Source of the DNA: Marsupella aquatica
Lineage: Eukaryota > Marchantiophyta
Direction: 5' to 3'
Assembly (NCBI GenBank): GCA_973895155.1
Contig: OZ316892.1
Location: forward strand, 1,736,001 to 1,800,000
DNA length: 64,000 nt
This document shows positions 1-11,640 of this stretch, one piece after another. Below the pieces are notes generated by a model. The model made no database searches. It saw only the letters and a program-made list of their open reading frames with translations, and had not been told where the DNA came from. The translations under genes were made by a program, and so were the position numbers. Each line of letters starts with the position of its first letter. The stretch's first letter is position 1.

Positions 1-96
1 TCCTCAAAGGTTAAGGTCTGCTGCAACTAACAGACCTCTAAACTTCATAACGTTAGATTTTACATCCACAGTCCAGCAAGATAATTTGGTACTTAC

Positions 97-770
97 GAGG
101 AGCCATCTTTGAAAATGTAGCTGACCCACGTCAAAAACTCCTCGTATCTGTCCAGCTCCTCCACTACATCCTGGGGCGTTTGAATATCTGGATGGTCTTC
201 AGGAATGAGGGGATAGTGTTTCCGATAGGGGACATACCAAGGCCTCAAAGGTGGGCCCTCTCCTTCCTGCCATTGTTTCTCAATCTCGTCCCAATCATCA
301 ACCAGATCAGGATCGAACCCGGTCTTTTCATCCCCACCCCATGCCTCCGCCCACTCCTCTCCAATATCCTCCTCCTCCCAGTTATCGTTATCGGGGGGGA
401 AGTTCCACAACTCCTCTTCCTCCAACACCTCCTCGTCATCACTGGCTTCCTCTTCTGCCATCCTCTTCTCTCTCCTCTCTCTAAGAGCCTCCCTCCTCGC
501 TTTGGCGAATTCTTCACCAACCTCCCCTTCTGCAATCTCCGGGTCGTCATCCTCATCATCCTCGTCGTAGTCCTCGTCCGACTTCTGGGCGTCGTCCCCA
601 TCCCAATTGATTTGTAAGCTGCCCTTGGAATCGTCCTTCTCTACATCCGGCACCTTTCCTTTAAAATTAGGGATCGTTGTGCTCTTCTCCTTTTGAGACC
701 TCGTACCAGACTCACCGATCTCCTCGTCTTCAACGTCCAATCCAGGGACATCATCGTCGGAGTCTGCCAT
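97..770 (-). CDS. TIC100: TIC100/EMB1211-like chloroplast import protein, first exon (partial)
   Basis: The open frame begins at an ATG at 770 and runs about 225 codons to a GT donor (GTAAGT on the reverse strand, at 91-96), so this is exon 1 and the rest lies left of the window. The N-terminal ~150 residues are very acidic (runs of D and E) and the last ~50 are the recognisable part: WYVPYRKHYPLIPEDHPD, then VVEELDRYEEFLTWVSYIF and KDGSS, where the first MORN-type repeat of TIC100/EMB1211 normally starts. In Arabidopsis TIC100 is a subunit of the 1-MDa inner-envelope translocon with TIC20, TIC56 and TIC214. The overlapping forward open frame is a shadow. The MORN repeats themselves are outside the window, so the family call rests on this junction region. 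Confidence 0.82.
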
Positions 771-1617
771 TGCTCCTGAGATTTTTGCCGGGATGAACTT
801 TCCCCAGTCACAATTGATAAGCGGCTAAACGGGTCACATAGAGAAGCGAGGAGAACAGAAGAGAAGAGCAGAGAAGACGAGATTACGCTATCGTCAACCT
901 TCACTACCGGCTATGGTAGAAAACAAGCTTCAACTCCTCCGTCGGTGCATGCATTCAGATGCAGCAGCACCACTCCACTGAAACGAAACCCAAAACCCTG
1001 AAGGAGAGAAAACGCGAGACCAGCTTCTCAGTCTTCCTCTTGGTGGAATCTCTGCTATCCCTGCTCCTGCATGGCGCTCAATCCACTTCCCTCTTCTGCT
1101 CCTCGCGCAATCTCTTCCTCACCTCTTCGATCACATCTGGATATCCCCCATTGAGGGTTTAGGCAGCGCTCTCGCTAAACCCCTATCCACCTTTCGAGTT
1201 ACGGACTGCAGTAAAACTCATGGAACTCGCCGGCTAACTCCCCTTGGCACCAGAGATCACGAGGTCGAAACTCGGAACCTCCTCATTGCTGAACTTCATC
1301 CACGTTCATTCTCCAGTCCCTTCCTACGAACTTTCATTCATTAATTCTTCAAACACGTGTCTATATAATCTAAATTTTCTTAAAGATAACTTCACACTCA
1401 ACTGTAGGAACGATACGATGACATCGGCAAAAGCTGAAATGAGTAAATCCCACGATCTTTTCACTCTTACCAATGCTTCACCCTTTTATCCAAATAAACA
1501 GACTTTTACATATTGCAAATTCCCACCAAGTTTGTGAGGCTCGCATTGATAGTATTTATTTAGTTACACTAAGGGGGGCTTTCCAAGAACAAGAGGACAA
1601 ACATTGAGGGGTCGCTG
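771..1617. other. Upstream region of the TIC100-like gene, no convincing gene
   Basis: This is presumably the 5' leader and promoter of the reverse-strand TIC100-like gene. A short forward frame from the ATG at 1072 reads MALNPLPSSAPRAISSSP before a stop and could be the first exon of a divergent gene, but no matching second exon was found. The rest holds only short, featureless frames. Confidence 0.3.
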
Positions 1618-2279
1618 TTAAACCATACCTGATCCACAGGTCCATTTAGGCTTCCAGAAAAGGTGACCAAGTAATGCATTTGATATTCTACTGACACTAT
1701 GAGAAGACACGGAGCTTTCGAAACATAACTTCAAGACTAGGCCACCTCTTGAAGTAATATTTTGCTCCAGTGTTATCCAAAATGTTTTACATGGACATGC
1801 TAGTTGACCACCTCTAGAAGTGATATTTTGAACATTGATGACATGGAAGTGATATTTTATCGATAATGTAAACTGGAGGTAGCTGAAGAGATAATAATGT
1901 TTTACATGGACAATGTAGTTGACCATCTCTTGAACGACCATGCACCTCTTGAAGTGATATGACATGGACAATGTAAACATTTTGGAGGAACCACTGTAGT
2001 CCTTCTTGTGGGTCCTGAGGCTGGGGTTTCTTGTCGGGTTACTTTTGGTGTTCTTTCAGTATTGGATGCTTTTCCCACGATGTTTAGGGTTTGAGCCAGC
2101 CCACTAGTGAAATCAGTGAAACCTAGACCACCAAGTATGACCAATTGCCACCCAAGAGTTAAAATAGAACATAATTGTTTGGTCATTGCCTGTCCAAGAG
2201 GTCTAGAGAATTTCTTGCCTTTCAAGATGCAGTGTGAACATAAAGCAAGTACTATTTGTGGACAATCTTTGACCAAGGG
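1618..2279. repeat. Degenerate internal duplications beside the LINE
   Basis: Two diverged copies of a segment beginning AATGTTTTACATGGACA and continuing into TAGTTGACCA lie about 110 bases apart (near 1786 and 1897). The motif CACCTCTTGAAGT recurs several more times between 1740 and 1965. No protein match was recognised, and the region may be the 5' remainder of the adjacent LINE. Confidence 0.35.
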
Positions 2280-4390
2280 ACCAAAGGAGATGGAATCTTT
2301 GTCTGGGCTAAGGTACAGACCGTCGTGGGGAACTCTGCATTGGCTCAACTGTCTACACCCCCAATGAAAGAAGAAAGAGAATTGACATGTGGAAATGGCT
2401 AACTACAAAGTAACCTGGATCGATTCAATTGGGTGCTAAGTGGAGATTGGAACATGACGGAGCTATGGGACGACATTGTGGGACCGAGCACACTCAATCA
2501 TAGCTCCAAGGCCATGACGGAGTCAATACAGTTGGGGAGGGGAGTGAGACAGGGCTGTCCACTTTCCTCACTCCTTTTTACTCTCACTACTCAACCATTG
2601 ATGGCTTTGGTTAAGCAGGATTTGGAGGATGGTCATTTGTAGGGAATGAGACTCTCTAAAGTGAACAATTTGTGCCACCAATTGTTTGCAGACAATAGTT
2701 GGCATGTTTCTTGCTCCCAAGGAACACGAATTCAACTAATTTTGCCTGGCCCAAGGCACAATTTAGCTACATGAGAATATGAGGGTACTCTTGAACGTTC
2801 AAAAGTCCAAGATCCTCCCGTTGTACTTAGAGGTCAGTGGGAATTGACCCTAGATGGATGCTTGAATCCACATGCTAGGTAGCTCAGGCGAGAGATATCA
2901 CCGAGTATCTGGACTGCCCGTTTGGATACAAATTCAGCTCTCTCAGGAAACCAATTTCCTGCTTGGAAAAGTCATAAAGAGAATTCTCCACTGGTCGAAC
3001 AGATGTCTGACCATGGCTAGGAGAGCAAACTTGTTGGGCCATGTCCTTTGGGCTATTCCTACGTACCACCTACAGACACTTGAACTTCAATCTACAAGAT
3101 ACAAGGAACTAGAGATATCATGCAAGAGGTTCCTGTGGGGCCAAAGGATACAAAAAAGCCCTTGTTGCTTGGTCAGATTTCGCTTCACCAAAAGCTATTA
3201 ATAGGAGGACTGGGTATCAAACCGTTTGAGGTGCAAGCTCAAGCCTTGAAAATGTGGCATGTCTCTAAACTCAATTTGGGTGAGGGGTGTGAATGGGTGA
3301 AGATGACCAGGGAATCATCAAGAAAGTGCTAAAGTAGGGAAGAAAGAAAGGAGGTGGTGGTCCCCTAGTGAAGCTCTCATGTTGGGCGAAGAGCTAATTA
3401 TCAAAGGTTCTGCTACACTCAAAGGATTGTTGAAAGGGTCACTGTGGAAGATTAAGGACCAGTTACCAACTTTAGATTTCAGACTTGGTAAACTGCCATC
3501 TTCTCTAACAATGGAACAAACAATACTTCTATACACTCACAACAGCCCAGTGAACACTTGTTTTACAATTGCAGCAAAGTGCAACAAAGATGGAGGGAAG
3601 TGAAGCAGCTGGTGCACGGATCCCCAACGCTGAACTTTCCCAACAAGTCTTTGTTTGAAGCTCTCCCGGGAGCTATCCATTGCCAAACGAGGAAACCCGA
3701 GCCACTGATCATCATTATGGAGATGTGGAAGAGCATATGGAAGGAACGAAACTCAACGATCTACTCAAACTTTATGGGGAGTCCCAGGTTGGGTGGTCCT
3801 TTGGTACTCGGACCTTCACCTGAAGTCTGTGTTGGACATGTGCAATCCTGCTAAGAAAAGCAAGCAACTTACTTACGCAATATATTGAGCGATTGAAGGT
3901 TACTCTTTAGCCCTGGGAGGAGACTGAAAGCCCAATCTCACTGAGCCCTATTGATGATGAAGGAGGTAATGCTTAAATACAGGCAACGGATTCGACCCTG
4001 TGTTGCGCACTGGTCAGGTGAGTGGGGAGTTTTATAACAGGGACAACCTTGAAAACAAAATCCCTTCCTAGGACTAAGGAGGTCTGAGGCATTACCATTT
4101 GTAAGCAACAGAATTGTAGGGAGCCAATCTTTTGTCAGATGTAGGGTTACCTTGGGTCTTTTCAGATTGGTATGAGGTGGACCTGGTTGCACATGGACTT
4201 GGGGGATGATCCCTTGGTGGAAGCTGGACATTGCCCCTTGGCCTGTTTAAGTTTTGCTTCCTTTGTTTGATTTGCGATGCTGTTGTTGGCCACCGGCCTC
4301 CGTCTCCTGGGTGGCATTTGTCCTCGGGGGTGTGGTTGTCGGGTTCAGGTCCCTTTCCTGCTATTGAAAAAATTAAATTAAATTTGTGGA
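2280..4390 (+). mobile_element. Decayed LINE (non-LTR retrotransposon) ORF2 remnant
   Basis: Read across several frameshifts and stops, the plus strand gives the order of a plant L1-type ORF2. First comes an AP-endonuclease piece, with YTPNERRKRIDMWKWL near 2358 and the catalytic-motif relative GDWNM near 2443. Next is reverse transcriptase: GVRQGCPLSSLLF near 2540, then a degenerate active site LFADN near 2688 where FADD is expected. The thumb/connection follows, with FLLGKVIKRILHWSNR, AIPTYHLQTL and FLWG near 2960-3140 and GGLGIKPFEVQAQALKM near 3205. Last is a zinc-binding (zf-RVT) tail around 3560-3770. The sequence between GDWNM and the RT is much shorter than usual, so an internal deletion is likely. 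An A-rich tract near 4366-4380 may be the 3' tail. The element is dead. Confidence 0.8.
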
Positions 4391-7380
4391 CAACAATGTG
4401 AATGGAATGTGAAATATCAGCCCCAATATGTCAGTATCATGCCATTTCCAATAATACTCAAACACTTCAAACTTGCCATTTCCAATAATACTCACTTCAA
4501 ACTTTTGCATGAGAATGATTGTCACTTGGAAATTCCTTGGACTAGGCTACTTAGGACACAATCTCTTTCGTTGGACTTAGTTGAGGTATTCAAAGCACTT
4601 TAGACATGGCAAGTTATTCTGTACCCTGAGTTAGGCTAGAGGCCAATCTTGGCATCATGACAGTTTTCAATATGATTGAAGACATGTTTCTATTATATAT
4701 GACTTTTTTACATACATAGATTTACACATCCACTACATATATACCATTTCAATTGTGTACATATACTTCTCCAGTGTACCACGCAACACATCTATTTTTG
4801 CTTGCATGTAAGTTTTCAGTTAAATATGGCTGTGCATACCAACCATTGGTCTCTCACATGTTTCAATGTTGGTCATGATACTATAAATCACGAGGAGATA
4901 GAAGAGGGGCATCACCTAAGCCATATAAGAAGGTTATGATAGAGGGTTTAGTTTTAGCTGAAAGGGAAACTAAGAAGTTACAGTAGAGTCCATATGGATG
5001 ATGGTAAAGAGTATGTTAACAATCAACAACCTATACAAGTGAGCTCAATGATTATTGTCATATTTTACTTCTGTAACTACCTGATGTGTGACCTGACACA
5101 ATGTAATCGCAAATTGACTCATGCTCAAGACTGGTTGGTGTTATATATATGAAGCCATGTTCTGTCAAATAACAGCTGTACAATGAATACAAAAAGAAAT
5201 CGAATGAAATTTTTAACCTCTTGAGTTCTTGCCTTCAATATTATCAATAGCCAAGTCATTTGCTATAGCAAGGACATAGTTGAGAGTCCTGACAAATTCC
5301 TTCAATCTATGTTATTAGTAGGTGACTCATAGACTGAATGTTGTTGTTTTATCGTCAAGCAAATCCGTAGAGACATTGGGAGGCAGAAGAGACCCACATC
5401 CCTTCACCATATAATTATGGGGTAGAGCACTTTTTGAGGTACATATGGAAATACAGGAAGATATACATGAATATGGAAAGGACAAAAAAGTACGTACGGA
5501 AGGGAGGAGTATGTAAAAAGAAAACAACGAGAGGAGCAAACAAGTACGTTTCCTGGCTGGAGGAGAGGAATCTTTCTTTTGTTTATTTGTTTTCTTTTTG
5601 TTTTCCTTTGTTTATAGTTGGACAAAATACTGGATTGACACATTCTGTGGATGACAGTGGCAAGCCAGTAACTTTTTGGGGATTGTTGGGATGTGCTTGA
5701 TCTTTTCGGTGGGGCTTTTTTGGGGGGTCACAAACGCCAACTTTTTTGGGTACTGGGGCGAAGACATGACTTTTTTGTGCGGATGAGAGGTGTTTGTTTT
5801 TCATTTTAATAAGGGGGCCAGGAAAGGGAGGGCACGAAAATAGTTATTTGGGGTAGGGCCGGCGTTGGGGGAGGTTTGTTTTTGGCAAGAAAGTAACTCA
5901 GGAAGTGAATAAGGAGTTTCTTTGTTTATTAAGAAGGTGGGGAGGGTGAAGGGGAAGCGTAACCCCTGGTCTCTTCTCCATTTTTGAGTTTTTATTAGTT
6001 TCAGGTGAGTTCCTCAACTGTAACCTCCAGCCATGCCTTGGTGTGTGGCCATCGGTGCCTCTCTCCATGTCCTTGGCATGCCCGCCAAGTTTTTGGGTCT
6101 TGGTCTGGCTGTAGGGCCATATTGAGTGAGCATTCTTGTAGGGTTAGTTACGGTTTTTCTGAAGGAAACCCCATTTCTAAGGGGCACTCTAGGCTTCACC
6201 CATATTTAGGTTTGGTTCAGCACTGTGTTCAATGACTTCACCTATATTTTATGTAGGCAGAGCCATCAACCACAACTTGTCATTGTGTACGCGGAGTTCG
6301 ATAGCAAATATTATTGCTCACGGTTGATGTTGGCATCCATTTAATTATACTTTGATGTCAGTACACTAGTTTCTATTACATTTTTATGTAGAAAGGCTTA
6401 CATGTCCAACATACACATACCATATGATTGTGTACATTTCTACCAGCTACACCTTGTTTTGCGTCGTGTGTACTTGATGCTTTGGTTCACATATTTATGA
6501 TCTTTATACGGCACAATGCTAAAAGTCACAACAGTCATCCCTAGTCTGGCCAAGGGGTTCTAAGTCTCATTATCTCCTGTCCAGTTTGCCTATTTCCAAG
6601 AATTCAAAATCTTACTTGAAGAAGAGTGTCACAGAGGGTTATGCTTGTTAAACTATGGCCTGTTGGAAGGTCACTAGCCCGATTACCTGCTCTTTGAACG
6701 TAACTAGAAATGAAGAAAACTAATCTTACATAATAAATAATAATATAATTTCTATACTATTTTTTAGTTAATCTTTGTCCCATCCTTGTTTTTAATCCAC
6801 CCTCGTTTCAGTTTTGTCTTTATTTAAAATAAATATCATTTTTGTCTATCCTCACTTTTGTCTGTATTAAGGGTTACCTTCACTGGACCCTTAAGAGTCT
6901 ACTTGGTTAGTGCTTTTGTAATAAGATGGAAAGTAGCCCCCTCAGACTCACTGCCCTCCCCCTCAGGGATTACAGCCCCTTCCAGTCCATGGGTTACCAG
7001 GCTACACCTGATGAGAGAAATCCAATGAGCTACAATGAATAAATTGTCACAATTGTTTGGATGTATTACAGTGGCAATTCCTTGTAGAATCAGGTTGAAT
7101 TTGGAATCTATTAATGTGTTTTGGATAGTAGTGATCTCATTGACTCTACAAATCTAGACAGTATTTCAGGCCTTTTATGATGAAACAAGAGTCATGATGT
7201 GATTGATGCAAAAGTTGACACTCTCAAAATGCCCTGTCAGTAATCACAAATCCATATGTGTTAATATATGGTATGCACTAAAGAAAATAATGAGATTTAT
7301 CATGGTATGGAGAGATGACATATGCCATATGTGTCATATTATTTTGAACTGCAATTACCACGGCCCCTCAAAATGTGCTA
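4391..7380. other. AT-rich intergenic region, no gene recognised
   Basis: Only short frames occur here and none resembles a known family. There are low-complexity T- and G-rich tracts near 5570-5900 and AT-rich stretches near 4690-4760 and 6710-6850. No terminal repeats of a transposon were identified. Confidence 0.3.
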
Positions 7381-8251
7381 ACTAATCCATCTGTCTGTAC
7401 TTTATGTACTGAGTGTCTCGGGGTGGGACAAGCTGGACCGGGGTTGCGAAAATACGGGACAAAATAATAATAATGCCGTTCGCCACGGTTCCATGGGCGA
7501 TGCCAGTGCGCCACCGGCAGTATGGCCACGCCCCGCCGTATGAAAAGGTGTGTCAATGGCAGCGGTACACAGCAGTAGTAAGGAAGAAGTAACCCGGGGT
7601 CTACGGAACCGACGCAGTCACCCTGGTTACGGAAGAGGTTACAGTACGAAACGGGGGCTCCTCCACTCCTGACTCCTGACTCCTGACGATGGTTAGGGCA
7701 ACCATGCCGTAGCTTACGGTCCGGGGTCACCGTCGGTAGCGTCGCGGTCGGACGGCAGAGATGGAGTCGTAGCCTAGAATAGCATAACAGGTGCAGCGTA
7801 GTAAATAATAAAGATTGCTGTTGGCACTACTAGTGTATTCGCTCTCCCGTGTGTTGGGGAGTGTGGGGGTGTGTGTTTTGCGGGTGGCTGAGTGAGTACA
7901 GTAGTATGGTATGGTTTTCGTCGTGCGAAGAAAAGTGGAGTAATAATACATCACGACGATCATGGCACCAGATCTGCTGCGATCTTTCCCTCTCATCCAA
8001 TTCAATTCATCGCTCTGCTCTCCTTCGCCCGCGACCTTCGACGCCGATCCGTTGAAGTGGATCGAGCTCGGTGAGCAGCAGCAGCAGCAGCGCAAGCTGC
8101 AGCAGCAACAGCAACGAGAGCAACGACTAGAGCAAACAACTCCGCCAGGGCCGTGCTAGATAGACGGGCGCGGGCGTCGGTTCAAGCCTGAGGAGAAGCA
8201 ACCGATCTGTCTCCGCGTTGTTGCTTTGTTTTGCTGTCGATCGCTATGCGG
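7381..8251 (+). promoter_or_regulatory. GC-rich candidate promoter and 5' leader of the downstream repeat-protein gene
   Basis: Base composition shifts abruptly from AT-rich to CpG-rich at about 7390. A triple CTCCTGA motif lies near 7668-7685 and a CAG-repeat tract at about 8074-8112. A forward frame from the ATG at 7962 reads through the CAG tract as poly-Q and ends at 8159; it has a GT donor-like site just after KWIELG (about 8070), but splicing it to the exon at 11856 or 12106 does not keep the frame. The region is therefore read as promoter and leader of the gene whose ATG is at 11641; this is inference. Confidence 0.35.
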
Positions 8252-8354
8252 GATTGATTGATTGATGGATTGATTGAGTGAGTGAGTGAGTGATTGAGTG
8301 AGTGAGTGATTGAGTGCTTGATTGATTGAGTGAGTGAGTGAGTGAGTGATTGAT
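8252..8354. repeat. TGAT/TGAG tetranucleotide microsatellite
   Basis: About 100 bases alternate TGAT and TGAG units, apart from one GGAT and one GCTT interruption. The reverse-strand frames across it give artificial HSLTHSLN-type peptides and are not genes. Confidence 0.9.
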
Positions 8355-8426
8355 TCTCTTTGTCGATCGGGGTGGGGTGGTGGATCGGGGCGGAAATTGA
8401 CTGACTGAGCGGACTGCGAGAAGGCT

Positions 8427-8455
8427 TGCGGGCGGGCGGGCGGGCGGGCGGGCGA
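8427..8455. repeat. GCGG tetranucleotide microsatellite
   Basis: Seven or so uninterrupted GGGC units lie just downstream of the TGAT/TGAG tract, in the putative 5' leader region. The reverse strand would be C-rich with PARPPARP-type translation in all likelihood without coding meaning. Confidence 0.9.
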
Positions 8456-11400
8456 GCCAGCTGGACGACGACGATGATGTGATGAAGGATGGATCCGGGG
8501 CTGGACGGAGGATTGGTGGCTTCTCCGACGTGCGCTGTTTGATCCGTATGTGCTGCTGACTGCTGCTGGCTGTGCTGCTCACTTGCTGTGGCCTCTCCAA
8601 CTGCTTTCTGTTGTTGTCGTTGTCGTCGTAATCTTGGGGTTGACCCCCGGCGGATTGCGTGTGCGTGCAATTTCCGATCTCGGCGGGTGCTCTGCTGCCT
8701 CCTGTGCTCTGATCTGCGTGACATTAGGGACTGACTTAGGGTTTCTAGCGCCGGGGCGAATTCTCTCTCTATCTCGTTCTCGTTTCGGTTTGAATTAATC
8801 TACCTGTCCGTCTTTCTCTCGGTTTGGTGAATTCAAGTGTTCCGTTTGGAGGAGTGTGTCGCTCTTTTTTGTGCAAATTAGGAGCGCGATGGGACACGGT
8901 CTGGTGCAAATTTTGCCAAGAAAGTGAGGGAGAACGATGGGAAGACACGCGCGAAGATGCTGGAGCACAATTGTTGTGGTCAATCGTCGTTTCCTTCGTC
9001 ATTTCTGACAGCTGATGAAAGTGAGGAAGGCTATCTTTCCTGATTTGGAGCAATCGATTTCATATTCACTTATCGCGGACGGAAATAGTTTACTGTGTGT
9101 CGCTGAAGCAGGCCGACGCTTGTACTCTGTCGGCAAATTTTTCTTCAGCTGCATTTGAGTGTAGGAAATTATCGCAACGGTTTGGCTTTCTTGGCAGCAT
9201 TTTGATGCTTCTACCATTGCTTGTTCGGGTTCGGAGCCTCACGTCCGACATAGTCGCCGATACGATTATTATGTTGATGTCAGCAGGACTTCATGTTCAA
9301 GCATGCCGGCTCGATTTCAATATCTGTCGACGGTAGCCTCACCATCTTTCCTGTCGGATTTACCGTTCGCTACACCCGCACTTCCCGTGTCCAATATTCT
9401 TCTTGTCCAGTCCTCTAGTTACCAGCATTCTCCTAGTTCCTAGTGTCGGTAAATTTCCGTGAGCTGGTCGGGTTGTTTCCGTTTCTTTTCGTGTGTCTTT
9501 TGGCGAAGATTCTGTATAAGTTTGGACCGGGGTGTACTTCCCGTCATGGTTTAATATTAATGATCCTTGTCTTGCTGCCGTTGTCGTTCAGCATAGTCAT
9601 CAGCCAGAAAAGTTTTTAGAGATCCAGTGTGAAGCGGACCGAAGGAACCTATGCTTCTTTGCTCGTGTAGCATATCGAATTTGGATTGCACAAAGATGCA
9701 TGATGGATTAAATGGTGATTCCAGTCCACGGTTTATTTTTTCCTTTTACTAGTAAATATTTTTGACCATAGGTGGATGCGTGGGAGGAGTTTCTGAGCAG
9801 AGAGCAGAGAGCACGGAGATTGAGTTCCTATTTAGCCATACTCTCTTCGCGGTAAGTGATGGTTTGTCGTCTTCTATCCCTGCTAATGGCATAGAACTTG
9901 AACAGCCATAGGTCATGTATTGGTTCCTCGTCGAGCCTTGCGATCCGCCGACGTCGGAGCTGTCAATTGGTACACGATTGAGCATTGCCCCGTTTGAACT
10001 CCTTTTTATAAAAGTCAGTGAGGAGCCGATTCACGAACATGTTTAGGTCGACTACTCGCGGAAGGGTTCTGCGATGTCACATGTCTTCAGTCCATAGTTA
10101 TTCGCAGTGAGGGTTTGGTCCTTGCAACAGCTGGGATTGTAATCTGTAATCTTAGATTACCATCCGTGAGTTTTCCTCGTACCTCATGAATGGTGTAAGA
10201 TTCATCACGAATCTAATGTCGTAAGCTATCAATTGTCCAATACCTACTATGCCCTTGTGATCATTGGTGCTGCGACTCTCAACGCCTCTGCTACTACAGG
10301 ATAATTTAATGACATTAGTTCTTGCCATCATGGGTGTCAGGATGGCCGGGCGTGGGTGTGGTTTGGTTACAAACCATTCCATGGCCAATTCTTGAGGACT
10401 CCCCAGATCTGGATTTGGGGAATGGAAACCTAATCTCATTGATATTCCTCGATGTTAGAACGATTTCAGTCTTGCATTGACAGAAGTGACCGGAGGCCCT
10501 GAACAAGATGAGGCGGTGGCAGTCTTTTTGGCGAACCTTTGCTCATGTCTACGGAGACTTGTCCTATTCTTAGTACACTCAAGATTTTATTAGGGTATGT
10601 GGGCAAGTTTTGAACTTTAAAATCACTTGAAATGGACTATGGGTTGTTGGATTATCACTTCGTGACCTCCGTGACGATAATTAGTCATTCCGACTCTGGT
10701 CGGTTTAGTGCTTGCAGTTTCAATCCATCAAGGCAGCGTCCTTGCACGATGGACGGTATTCTGTTAGTAGCAATTATGGGCAGCAGTTGTTTTCGAGATT
10801 TTTTAGTGCAAATGCTTTTCCTCGTCGTGTCTAGCTCGTTGGTGGTCGTTGCCGACTGTAGAGGTCTTTCATGACCAAGCAGTGGTCTGAATAAATTTCC
10901 CTGCTGTACCTCAGGCATGAGTTGCTCTTGACTACACTCATGTGGGGCACACCGCAGACCATTTTACCGCTGTCGTGTGAAGCATTTTCATGGAATAAAG
11001 CTGCCACTGCCCGTCTACTTTTCCAAAGTCTATGTGGACTCTTTGGCTTTCTTTTGTATATATTGATGGAGTTGAGGACTTCGTGTGAAGATTAGACATG
11101 TGATTCGGGCGTGAGATTTAGGTTAGCTCTGCCTGTAGTCTGCTTTCCTTTTCGGAAAGGGACTAAATCCTAGTCTAATTCACGACGTCCTCTACTTGTC
11201 TGCCGTCTTCCCTCTACTATCATCCGTCCTTCATGCCGGGTGGACGAGAATTCCTTTAATATGTACACATTTATTCTCGTTCTCGTTCACGAACAATTAT
11301 TGTTATGTATATGCCGGTATGGCCTTGCTTGTTGCGGGTAGTTTGTTCCATACAGCTTGACGTCCCATTTAGCGCGGCTCGCCTTATTCCTGGAGCAAAA

Positions 11401-11640
11401 CAGCCGAATTCCTATCTGCTTTAGATTTTGAACGTGTCAAATAAAGCAGAGCTCTACGGACGGAATGAGTTGTGGAGAATATGCTTGATATCTTTGTAGT
11501 GACTTGTTGCTGTAGAAGTTGAATCTGACGTAGGGTGCTGGCTCATTTACTGTATTGGAGAGTTGTACTAAATGGAATATGAATGCTTGCCATGCAGCCG
11601 GTTGGTATGATGATTTTCATTGATGTGTGGACTTCAAAGA
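8456..11640 (+). other. Probable 5'-leader intron region
   Basis: No coding exon was found in this 3.2 kb. T-rich stretches and moderate GC, lying between a GC-rich leader and the first coding exon at 11641, fit a long intron in the 5' untranslated region. No acceptor before 11641 was pinned down, so a second promoter near 11.5 kb is equally possible. Confidence 0.3.

Noticed and set aside
180-617. 145-codon forward frame opposite the TIC100-like exon
   Set aside because: It is the antisense shadow of an acidic coding exon; GAA/GAT-rich codons give Leu/Pro/Ile-rich frames on the other strand.
8182-8724. 180-codon reverse frame with HSLTHSLN repeats
   Set aside because: It is produced by the TGAT/TGAG and GCGG microsatellites and has no other protein-like character.
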